From Tenrec ecaudatus (lineage: Eukaryota; Chordata; Mammalia; Afrosoricida; Tenrecidae), in the NCBI RefSeq assembly GCF_050624435.1, contig NC_134535.1:122189731-122253730 (forward strand): a stretch of 64,000 nucleotides of DNA, written 5' to 3'. The notes under the pieces are model-generated. The model was not told the DNA's origin. It saw only the letters and a program-made list of their open reading frames with translations, and searched no databases. A program made the position numbers and the translations under genes. Within the stretch, counting starts at the first letter, position 1. Every line of letters begins with the position of its first letter. Shown piece by piece: positions 46,871-56,530 of this stretch.

Positions 46871-47359
46871 GAAAATACATACAAACCGAGGCTTATATCA
46901 AGGATGTGACTTCCACAGCCTTAGACACAGGCTTTTCCTGACTCATAGTTCCAAAGACTGACAATCCCAAGATCAGCAGATCAGCCAACAGGCTTCCAGC
47001 TGAGAGATGAATAACCTTAAGAATGGCAGGTAAAATGGCAAACTGCTACTCCCAGATCAACAGGCAAAGTGCCAAGGTGCTGAATTACATCCTAGACTGA
47101 GGTCAGAAGATGAACCAAAGAAAGGACCCATGCCCAGCAAAAAAGCAGGCTAGAGTTTCCTCAGCATCCAATTATTTTGGACGCAGTTACACCTCTGAGA
47201 AACTTTCTTTCAATCGATTGGCTGCTCATAGCAGATTTCATCTCAGAAGTGTATTACAGGTAGTAAACTGAATCTCATCATGGGAGATTACTAGGTCTTA
47301 AGTGCTAAATCACTGAGAATTATGGCCTAATATAGTGGACACAAAATCTTTAATTACAC

Positions 47360-47955
47360 TGTGGTAGTTACATAGTCTTGTGTCAATTTGAGAGGATTAG
47401 AAGTGAAACGATGGAGTCTAGGGTCATAGCCAATGAGGCCCCTGTGTGGGCATGCCTTCTCCTGAGCATTCTGGGAACTCTGGGATTTCCTCCTTGGAGC
47501 GGGGAGACATCTCTTTCTCTGTTCACTGCCTTGGAGACTCTCTACTGAAAAAAACTCACTCCCTGAGAGACTCTCTACTGAAAAGACTCACTTCCGAGAG
47601 GCTCTCTACTGACAAGACACATGGCACCACTCTGATAGACCCCATGCCCTGGAAACTGGAGGAGCCACATGGAGACCCTCTAAGCACTAAGATGCTTCTA
47701 CCACTACTGGATCCACAAGACTCTGCACCCACTGGCCTGTAATTGTCCTGCCTTTGGTGTCATTGCATGTGCTTCATGAATGAAAGAGGACTTTATTGAT
47801 TAGCATCAGAATATAGGCTAATATCAGACTTATGGACTTGATCTGAACTGGAGTGGGATGTTTTCACAATTCAACTGCTCTTGTTTATAAACCTCTTTCT
47901 TATACACTTATGAGTGTCCCTGGATTTGTTTCTCTAGTCTACACGAACTAACACA
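47360..47955 (+). mobile_element. Solo LTR, MaLR/ERV-L-like
   Basis: It runs TGTGGTAG..ACTAACACA. The right half matches the 3' ends of the LTRs at 29000-29237. It has a TATA-like TTTATAAA near 47883. It contains three imperfect ~31-bp tandem repeats built on 'gagactctctactgaaaa' (about 47533-47622). The flanks TACAC and AACAC agree in 4 of 5 bases. Confidence 0.75.
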
Positions 47956-49627
47956 AACACTTAAAAAACTTGTGATATACCTTCTTCAACTTGCCATTAT
48001 TCCTGAAAAGAATGTTGATTATCTAAGAAGATTAATATAAGTGTACATAAATATAGTTTAATATGCCTATACATATATAGCTACTATATATGTGTATATG
48101 TATGTGAGTGAGTTTATGGTCTTTATTAACCTATTAAGATACAAACCAAGTTCTCTTCTCAGAAAAGCACTAATTTTCCTTACAAAAATTAGTTACATTA
48201 GCTCTGTGTTTCCGTTGTTTATGAAAAATCTGTAAAGATGTTAAAGCTCTTATTTAAATATTCAGACTATCAAACTACAATGATAGTGGTAAATAAAAAT
48301 TCATTTACATGATCATTAAGTGGGATGAGCGTCTAGTAAATTCCAAATGCACATTGACTAGAAACAACAATAGCCAACAACGGTCATCATTGTAAAGGGA
48401 ATTTTAGCAACAGTACTCAGGCCAGAATGTAACATCTTGTAATTTGATCTCCCTACTAACCTGATGTGGATTTATTATAGACTTTTAGTATTCTTTGTTT
48501 TCTATTAGATTAAAGTCTCTATCAATTTTGCATGGCCATTATTGGTGGATCCTTGTTTGGTGACTGCCCTAGCCTTGTCAACATAGCAGTATAAAAAAAC
48601 TGGAATTGAAGGAAATAAAAAGTTAGTAACAGGATTAGTGATTACCTGGGGACATGGATGAATTTGAAGAAAGGGTGAGTTTGAACATCAATATCAATAT
48701 TTAATAGAAGGAGGAAAAATTCCAAAGTTTATCATGGTGATGATTGCATAGCCATTCATGATATGATTGAACCATTGACTTATTAATTATAACTCAATTT
48801 TTTAAACATGTAAAATAAATTTTATATAAAATATAAAAATATTTGTATTTTATATTTTTTGCCTTGAAATGAAGATACCAGGGCCACATGGTCATGAATT
48901 AGACACTGGCCAAGAGTGGTCTAACTGTTCCAAAACCATTCCTATAAATTTTTCTAATCTGCAATAGTGTATCCTACTACATCAATGATGAATTGATCTG
49001 CTGTTAATCATAATTATATGGCAAATTTTCTTTTCTGCATGTTCTATAATTACCTACATGGCCATGAAACCTTTGAAAACCATTCTGGTCCCATGTTGAT
49101 GGGCTCCTTCATGCAAAATATTTGACTTTGTCATAATTAAGACTTTATAAATCAATTTCTTTAAAATTTTTAATAAAATATATTTGATCCACGAACTTTA
49201 AAAATTGATGGTAATTTTTACATGTTTAAAACTATTATAGAAAATTACTTCCCACAAAATAAAATTAGTTTTCTTATTATATTTTCCTTTATATGCAATT
49301 ATTTATCAATTTAAATAGGCAGACATAATTTTAATCGCATGAAATATGTTCATAGCATTATTTTCACCATATTTAACCAGTTAGTGCACTGTTAAAACAA
49401 TTCTTCAAAAGAGAATATTTGGAAAACAAATGCTGTTTTCAGTGTTTTTTGAAGGTGACTCAAAAGTGCTACAGAAGTCTTAAGGTTGACCTTTCCACTA
49501 AGATCCATCTGTATTGCAAATATGTCATTTAAAATCTAGAAATTGTATTGTTTTTTATAATATAAAATAAAATATTATTATGTTTACATTTCCCAAAATG
49601 TTCCCATATCATTTCTTTAAACTGTAG
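47956..49627. other. AT-rich sequence upstream of the receptor relic
   Basis: If the second receptor once had cytoplasmic and transmembrane exons they should lie here. I find none with convincing splice sites. A weak hydrophobic frame near 48530-48590 is noted among the rejected items. Confidence 0.4.
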
Positions 49628-49748
49628 GATTGGATTTGGAAATAGTTGTTATCATCATTTCTATAAATTTCAAGCGGGGTCAGGAAGCCATGCTGCCTGT
49701 AAGGAACTAAATTCCCATCTTTTGACGAAAGACACCAAGGAAGAACTG
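49628..49748 (+). pseudogene. Second lectin-like receptor: first lectin-domain exon
   Basis: An open 40-codon stretch lies between the acceptor-like actgtag|g and the donor ctg|gtaggg, leaving in phase 0 exactly like exon 4 of the KLRC gene. Features are GFGNSCY, then 16 residues to HAACKELNSHLL, then DTKEEL. The C-x16-C spacing, the S-x-L-L-type strand and the acidic end are those of NK-receptor C-type lectin-like domains. The usual tryptophan between the cysteines (N/T-W-x-x-S) is glycine here (QAGSGS). The N-terminal cysteine pair and W seen in exon 4 of KLRC are not upstream in frame with a good acceptor. I cannot say which KLR/CLEC gene it derives from. Confidence 0.75.
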
Positions 49749-50076
49749 GTAGGGAAAATGCTTCTGCTCAAACTACATGTGCTACTTACATTTGGTTTGG
49801 AAGCATCAGTTATTAACATTCTAATTTTGGTAAACCTGAAGATGATCCACTGTATGATGTTTCCTTGAATTAATTTGACTTTCTAAAGAGGATTTAGAGT
49901 GATGCAATCATTTGAGTAGTTAATACTATAAGTAAACAAAACTAACAAATAAGATATCAACTAGCACAAGCCTATTTAGGGGACATGTATAAACCCTTGG
50001 CAGAACTTTTAACATCAACCTTGGAGTCAGGAAGAAATAGATTAAACTCAAGTATTATATTATCCTGCAACAATAG

Positions 50077-50150
50077 GAAATCTTAACATTGTTTGAAATG
50101 GAGGGATGGATAGTTCTCAAAATGATTGAAACTGATGGGTCCTGGTTCTG
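50077..50150 (+). pseudogene. Second lectin-like receptor: second lectin-domain exon, truncated
   Basis: After the acceptor caacaatag, 24 codons plus two bases read a short helix, then GWIVLKMIETDGSWFW, the W-I/V-G-L...G-S-W-x-W pattern of NK lectin-like receptors. It enters in phase 0 and, at the donor-like TG|GTAAGA, leaves in phase 2, matching KLRC exon 5. It is only 74 nt against 101, however. Reading past this donor gives TAA immediately after W-F-W, followed by D-G-K, so the conserved W-x-W-x-D-G motif is interrupted by a nonsense codon. No final exon with the last three cysteines was found before or after the ERV-L insertion that starts about 300 bases on. It is most likely a dead gene. 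Confidence 0.72.
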
Positions 50151-50244
50151 GTAAGATGGCAAAAAAGTAAGGACAGTATTTGGTCATCAGATTTTTTTTT
50201 CTAATAGTCTGTTGAATTTGGGGTGGGTAAGGTGTAGGACATAG

Positions 50245-50447
50245 AACAAAGGGAGAAGTTGGTTGCTCATTGGCCTGCTATCTGCAAGGTTAAAATTTCT
50301 AAACCACAAGCCAACTTGAGGAAGACTGAACTTTCTTCTCTCTTAAACAGTTAACAGTCTCGGAAACTCACAGTGCCAGTTCTACCCTGACCTATAGGTG
50401 CACTATGGGTTGGCATCAAGTGGATGACAGTGAGTTTGGTTTCTGTT
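50245..50447 (+). repeat. Afrotherian (tenrec-type) SINE
   Basis: Nearly complete: 'ggttgctcattggcctgctatctgcaaggtt', then 'aaacagttaacagtctcggaaactcacagtgccagttctaccctgacctataggtgcactatgggttggcatcaagtggatgacagtgagttt'. The inserted A-box-to-tail spacer with 'agttacagtctcggaaac' is a reason to favour tenrec. Confidence 0.85.
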
Positions 50448-50502
50448 ATTGTCTAACACATTTTGGCACCAGGAGTGCTTCTAGAGAAATAAAATCATAA
50501 AT

Positions 50503-52065
50503 ATGGGCTTCTTAAATTGGCTCTCCAGCCTAATTAGTCTTAACAGCTCTAATAATGCTTCTTCAACACCCAAAATCATGGATAAGTCTGCTACTCTCAC
50601 TAATCCACGGTGTGAAATAGCAAAGATAATACCTAAAGTAGCACCACCAGGAGATGAGATGCTGGTTAAAGGAGAGAGTCTGAGCGATCTTATGTTTGAT
50701 ATTTTCCAGGAGTTTTGTAAGGATGACAAGTACAGGGAAGCTGGTTGGCTGGTCCTTCATATGATGGAAAGTGTTATTAAGGAGAGGGATGATCTCAGAG
50801 CCTCAAAAGCATGCCTCAGGTGCAGACTAACAGATTTGAAAACTTCCATCTGTGCTACGAAGGAGAGCCTTCTCTCCTCTAGTAAAAGAGCTGACATTGC
50901 TGAGAACCAGGTCCAGAGTCTCATTGTACGAGTGGCTGAATTACAACGACTGCTGAATTGCAGATCTAGAGCAGTGTCTGATACCAAAGTGAGGGCATTG
51001 ATTGGGAAAAGTTGGGACCCTGAAACGTGGGATGGGTACATATGGGCTGATGATACAAAAGAGGAGGATATTGAGCCCTTAGAAACAACTAAGCAGATTA
51101 ACCCAACTATTCAAGTTGATATGCCAGAAGGGGCTGCATCAGTAGCATTGCCTTACAAGATATTATTGAGAGCACCCAGGAAACACCCTCCCCACCCATT
51201 ATTTCTGCTAGACCTGCCACTAAAATGAAGTCTCAGACGGCTCCTAAAGGTGAGGTTGAGATGATTATCCAAGAAGCGCACTATACTCATAAAGAGCTGC
51301 TTGAGTTTTCAAATACGCACAAGCAGAAGCCTTGGGGATATTCCTGGGAATGGTTACTAAGGGTGTGGGATACTGGTGCACGAAATGTAATATTAGACTG
51401 GTCTGAGCTTCTGGATATGGGACCGCTAAGCACAGACTCTTCTTTCAATGTCTCTACGAGACAGGCTAAGAGAGGTTCTAACTCTTTGTTTGGTCAGTTC
51501 AATGAAGCATGGACTACCAGATGGCCTACACTGGACCAACTTGAAGTACCTGAAATACCTTGATACACTGTAGAGGAAGGCATTCAAAAGCTTAGAGAAA
51601 TGGGTATGTTGGAATGGCTCTATCAGGATATTCCCAAAGACACAAAAGGGGGGTGTCCTGAGGACATACTCTTTATCACAACCATAAAGAACAAGTTTGT
51701 GAAGTGGGCCCCAGCATCTCTTAAGAGTCCTGTAATTGCTATTTTATGTGCACCAGGATTAACAGTGGGCACTGCCATAAGCGTACTCCGACATTTGCCC
51801 ACAATGGGGCTGATTGGTTCCCGTGATGGTAGAGGGCAGGTTTCAGCACTGAATCAATAGAGACAGGGTGGGCGTGGTTGTAATAGACAATGAGGTTGCC
51901 AGTAGTAATCAAAGCAAACTGTCTCATGTGGAATTATGGCATTGGCTACTTAGCTACAGTGTCCCTAGGAATGAAATAGATGGGAAACCTACTAAATATT
52001 TTAGTGATCTGTACAGGCGAAAGAATGGCAGATCAGGTGAACAGCAGAATAGACAGTCATGATCG
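50503..52065 (+). pseudogene. ERV-L gag, frameshifted and with stop codons
   Basis: This is the structural polyprotein of an ERV-L. The first 241 codons (50503-51228) are open from an ATG 27 bases after the primer-site region. They include a helical, coiled-coil-like middle (about residues 85-150, rich in E/K/L/S). Frame then shifts at 51225-51228 (ATGA overlap) into a capsid-like segment with W-G-Y-S-W-E-W-L-L-R-V-W-D-T-G (51330-51380). Stops at 51561 and 51858 follow, the latter replacing a Gln codon kept in the minus copy (SALNQQRQ). No Cys-His zinc knuckle is seen. This copy supplies the part of gag deleted in the minus-strand provirus. Confidence 0.87.
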
Positions 52066-52149
52066 CTCAATCAATTCCCAGACCTGAGCCAGTTTACAGA
52101 CCCACAACCCTTTGAATGAGGGGGAGGCAGGGTTCCTTTGAAGGATGAC

Positions 52150-52500
52150 CCTGCTACATCACTGAAGATCTATACTGTTAGTCTTTCTTCTAGCCGTCCC
52201 CAAAGGGACCTGAGGCCTTTCACAAGAGTGACTGTTCATTGGGGGAAAGGAAATAATCAACTTTTGGGGGGAATTACTGGATACTAGCTCAGAACTGACA
52301 CTAATTCCAGGAGACCCAAAGTGTTGCGAAGACACACCAGTCAGAGTGGGGGCTTATGGAGGTCAAGTTATCAATGGAGTTTGGGCTCAGGTATGCCTCA
52401 CTGTGGGTCCAGTGGGACCCTGGACCCATCCTGTGGTTATTTCCCCAGTTCCAGAATGCATCATTGGAATAGACATACTTAGTAACTGGCAGAACCCCCA
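52150..52500 (+). pseudogene. ERV-L protease, active-site variant
   Basis: It is homologous to 27046-27297. The catalytic box reads DTSS (gatactagctca near 52281) instead of DTGS, so the conserved glycine is lost. The flap region GAYGGQVING follows. The next frame runs on into a linker with IIGIDILSNWQNP, then RT. It is interrupted by a frame change near 52260-52300. Confidence 0.85.
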
Positions 52501-52529
52501 TTTTGGATCCCTGAAATGTGGAATAAGGG

Positions 52530-52835
52530 CTATCATGGTAGGAAAGGCCAGGTGGACACCAGTAGAAGTGTCACTGCCTAGGAAAATAGTAAACCAAAAG
52601 CAGTACCGCATTCCTGGAGGGATTGCAGAGATCAGTGCCACCATCAAAGACTTGAAAGATGCAGGGTTGGTGATTCCTACTATGTCCCCATTTAACTATT
52701 TGGTCTGTGAGGAAGACAGATGGATCCTGGAAAATGACAGAGGATTATCGTAAACTTAACCAGGTGGTGACTCCAATTGCAGCTGCTGTTCCTCATGTGA
52801 TTTCATTGCTTGAACAAATTAATACCGGTAGGTTC
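52530..52835 (+). pseudogene. ERV-L reverse transcriptase, N-terminal piece
   Basis: It shows P-R-K-I-V-N-Q-K-Q-Y-R-I-P, the EISATIKDLKDAG block and D-Y-R-K-L-N-Q, the last in another frame after about 52740. The sequence ends before the first catalytic aspartate block. Confidence 0.82.
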
Positions 52836-53038
52836 TGACTCAGAACAAAACCCTGCCTGCTCCTTATACTTCCTCACAAGTGCTCCTGTGTCTGAGCTGA
52901 TTATTGGAGTCTCATGAAAGACTTAAATTGGATCATTAATACCAATAATACAACACCCAGATAGAATTACAAATAATTCAAATTCAAATACACAGAATTC
53001 AAATTTCAATTTCACAAAGAACAGTTCCCAAAATATAT

Positions 53039-53433
53039 TGTTGTTGATGAACTGGACAAGAACAACTCAGTCTCTGGTAAGAAGCAAAACAGTTTATTAA
53101 AGGGGGACAGAAAAGAGAAAAAAGAACCAGCGCAGAGACCAGCGCCCCCGAGGAGAGGGAGAGTGACTTGCCCCCGATTGCTTCCAGACAGGTTTTTATA
53201 GGGTGGGGTAAACAATGGGGCTTTTCAGCTGTGCAAGCAAGAACAGAAGCAGACCTTGCAGTTAGCCTTGACATTTTAAAACTTTGTTTTTCTTTGAGAT
53301 AGATGTGTGGCCTTATCTTGAAGCTGCTATTTCCTGGCAAACGTTTGCTTGACCGTAACTTCAGGAGAATTTCCATAGCTTGATACAAAATGGAGACTGC
53401 TACAAGATGGTTCCGCTCAGGCTAACTAGCACA
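53039..53433 (-). mobile_element. Solo LTR of a class I-like endogenous retrovirus
   Basis: On the minus strand it begins TGTGCTAGTTAGCC and contains CCATCTTG and CTCCATTTTGT blocks usual in gammaretrovirus-like LTRs. It has a TATA box (CCCTATAAAAACC near 53200), an AATAAAC signal near 53095, and ends CATCAACAACA. The flanks are ATAT at 53035-53038 and 53434-53437, a 4-bp duplication as expected for class I. Because ATAT is simple, the duplication alone is weak evidence. Confidence 0.8.
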
Positions 53434-53437
53434 ATAT

Positions 53438-55700
53438 TATGCGGTATACTTCCACTTTGTAATGAAAATGAGCATCAGTACAATACTGCACACCTTATTC
53501 ACCATCCATTCCAGATGATCCCTTTGAGAATATTCATCCATTCACCCTGTAGTTGGGTTCCAGGCTCCCCCTATCCTCTACCCCTCCACCTCCAGACGTT
53601 TGCATGTTTTCAGACCACATGTATTTCCTCCTGTGGACACCCCAGTATTGCACATGCTGGTGCACTTTCTCCGGTTGGGCCCAGCAAATTCCTTATTGGA
53701 TGACTGCTGATTTGACCTCTAGCCTTCGAGGTCACCGACACTGCACTGTTCAATAGCCAGGCACTCTCAGCCCCCCTCACCACATTTTCTAAGACATCCT
53801 TTTAGTTGTCAACAATCATGTCCCAATGGAAGGCATCCTTTAAGACCATAGTACTACTGTAGCAGCCAGGGATGGAGTAGTCTAGTGACGCCCCCTTGTC
53901 CCCCAGGGTAAGCCTGTTGCCTGCAGTGTGGCCTCCTTGTGAATAATACACAACCATTTCAGATGGGGTGCCAAGAGCTGCCACCCAAGACAGAAGGTGA
54001 TGTTGTGACTTCTGTGGGGGCATCGTGGTTTCACGCACTCACTGGTCTGCGGCACTCTGTGTGCTTTTTACAAGATCCCACACTGAAAAATCTGCAAGGC
54101 AATGCCAAACATGAAGTTGCACCCCTGACTTTGCCGTAAGTCAAAATAGACTGGATGAAAACTAACATAACACTAATTTTTAAGAAACAGAACTTTAAAA
54201 ATTGCATTGTGAATTTGGTGAAGGTTTACAGAGTTTTCCACTCAACTACTCATTCATATTTGCTCCTTCCCCTTTACTGCAATCCCACAACACAACCCAA
54301 GGCATCCCACCTCCTCCCTGTGTGAGCTCTTTCCATTCCTCCTTCTTCACTAACTGTTCTTCATCCTGGGAAAATGCTGCCCTTTTCATCTCAAATGGTT
54401 GATTAGTCCAAGGTAAGAATTTAATTAATGTTATCCTTCCTCTAATAGAGCTGTCTATTATTTGACTGAAAACTGAGCCCATGGGGTATGTTCAGTTCTA
54501 GCCCTGAAGGGTGACTAAAAGCAACAGTCCCAAGAATTGCACCAGTATCTATATTACTGGTAAGCCTAGTCTTTCTATAATCTTGAATTCCACACACCCC
54601 CCACTCCACCCCTATCCTCCCACCCCACTATATCCAGGACTTTCGATTTCCATTCCTGTCAGAGCAGTTGGTAGTAGAAGTGAGTTCTGATCTCAGGGTC
54701 TCGGAGTCATGGGACTGATAGTCATTTGGTATGCTAGTCCATTACAAAATTGTCTGCAAAAATCAATCAACTAGCTCAGAAGCTTGAGTAATAACATTTT
54801 AAAAATGCAACCTTTAACCTGCAGAGAATTGTTAGTAGAAAAAGTGGAATGCTTCCCTATGTAACATTTATAGCAAAACCTTTCAAGAACAAGGAAATAA
54901 AAGAACAATCAAATGAAATTTTCTAGTTAACATGTAAGAAAAAGGTATTATGATAAATATAACATAGACACTGATTTTTTTTAAAAAACTACAATATGAC
55001 AGGAGTCAGGAATACAGAACTGATATTAAACTTGAGCAAGATATATACAACCTACTTTGTAAACATAGCACAAAAAATCCACATAACAATATTTTCCAAT
55101 GGAAGTAAATATGATAGAAATGCAGCATCAATTTATATTTTCAAATATAAAAAGTAATAGTACAAAAATATTTTTATCTGAGAAAGTGATATCAAAAATA
55201 TAATTTACATTTAATGGTGTAATTCACATTTAATGTTGAAATTTTTTCCTTTATACTAGTTTATTATACATATGGAAACCATCCTTTTCTCAACATTCAA
55301 AATGAAATAATAAATGAAAATCATTCAACAAAATATCATTTAAATCAGAAAAATAATTTTTGATCATTTTATCTAGAAATAGCTGTTTATGTATAGAAGC
55401 AAGAATATTCCATTAATACAATATTAGAAATAATACATGATGTGATCAGACTATAAAATAAAGGTACAAATGTCAATTGTATTTCTATTTTAGTAACAAA
55501 ATTTATGAATATAAATTTTAAAGTAAGGCTGTCCTTGATAAATTCATGAAATACTTATATTTTTACATTATTCAATGTAGACAAGTATAAAATATGATTT
55601 TTTAAATAAAGAAAATGTAAACAAAGGGAAGTACCATGCTTTTGATGTGAAAATGTATTCTGAAAAGATATAAAGCCATTTCAAATTATTTTATAAAATT
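53438..55700. other. Repeat-like and AT-rich sequence, no gene
   Basis: 53500-54480 is pyrimidine-rich and looks like LINE 3'UTR material, but I could not match it to the modules elsewhere with confidence. 54680-55700 is AT-rich. No coding exon is seen. Confidence 0.4.
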
Positions 55701-56030
55701 GGATCTTTTAAACCAGTTTTTGAGAGATAATTTACATCACGTAGAATTTAAACACTTTCTGGAGTTTGTCAGCATCACCACCAATTGTAGAAATTTTGCC
55801 ACCTTTAGAAGAAATCCTACAGTCTTTAATACCTTTCATTTCCATTTCTCCTCAGTCCTTGGAAAATACCAATCTACTCTCTGTTGGAATTTGCTTATCA
55901 TTGCAAATGCCATTATCCAAAAGGTGTTTTCTGTTACTAGCTTCTTTCACTTTTATTATCAATTGAAATGGGTCCCTCTCAAACAAGATGTTCACCTTCT
56001 AATATCTAGTTCTTGTTCCAAATAAATGCA
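55700..56030 (-). repeat. LINE-1 3' end (old, L1M-like)
   Basis: The + strand reads 'gagagataatttacatcacgtagaatttaaacactttctggagtttgtcagcatcaccaccaattgtagaaattttgcc', the inverted 3' end of old mammalian LINE-1 elements. The 108-codon ORF here is a chance frame. Confidence 0.65.
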
Positions 56031-56139
56031 ACTTTATTTGGAAATAGAATTTTTAATTCTGTAATCAATTAAGTTAATATTCAATCAATTGTACTAAAAT
56101 AGGGCATATCCTAATTGCACATGAGTGCTGTTCAAAAAA

Positions 56140-56340
56140 TGAGAACAAAGAGAGTCAGACCCAGGAAGGAGACCCTGTGACCCTGGGGTACAAGCCAGGG
56201 GACACGTGGAGCTACTAGAAGACAGGGAAAGGCAGGGAACCATAGGCTCTCAAGGCTTGCACAGGAATTCACCCGACCCACATCCTAGGCTCGGACTTGA
56301 AGCTTCAGAACTGTGCAACAATGAATTTCTGCCAACAATG
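56140..56340 (+). repeat. MaLR (MLT1-type) LTR
   Basis: 'gaccctgtgaccctggggtacaagccaggggacacgtggagctactagaagacagg' through 'ggacttgaagcttcagaactgtgcaacaatgaatttctgcc' follows the MLT1 LTR order. It matches 33180-33310 inverted. Confidence 0.65.
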
Positions 56341-56530
56341 TAACTCAGAGTGATAGCTACACGGCCAGACAGAGCACAAGTGGCCCATAGGATTTCCAAG
56401 GCTCCAGGTCTTCATAGAAAGAGACCTTCAAGTCTTCCACAGCTGCAGAAGCTTTAGCAACTGTTGGGCTAAAGCTGGTCCATTTTCCAGTTGTCAGTTG
56501 AACGTTTTAGTCACTATGCCACCAAGGTTT
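56341..56530 (-). repeat. Afrotherian SINE, old
   Basis: The inverted tail ('gcccataggatttccaaggctcc') and inverted head ('cgttttagtcactatgccaccaagg') define a diverged minus-strand copy. Confidence 0.6.

Larger units (their letters stand above)
50449..52835 (+). mobile_element. ERV-L provirus, 5' part only (gag-protease-start of RT)
   Basis: It starts with the last bases of an LTR (gtctaacaca) joined to a primer binding site-like TTTTGGCACCAGGAGTG (50460-50476), compatible with a leucine-type primer as known for ERV-L. Gag, protease and the first RT blocks follow. It stops at about 52835, where sequence similarity to the minus-strand copy (near 26640) ends. RT catalytic core, integrase, dUTPase and 3' LTR are absent. 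Confidence 0.9.

Noticed and set aside
48500..48600. Possible transmembrane exon of the second receptor (hydrophobic frame after a tctattag acceptor)
   Set aside because: The frame is short, holds stops in the better reading, and has no convincing donor.
55699..56025. 108-codon ORF
   Set aside because: The DNA matches an inverted old LINE-1 3' end.
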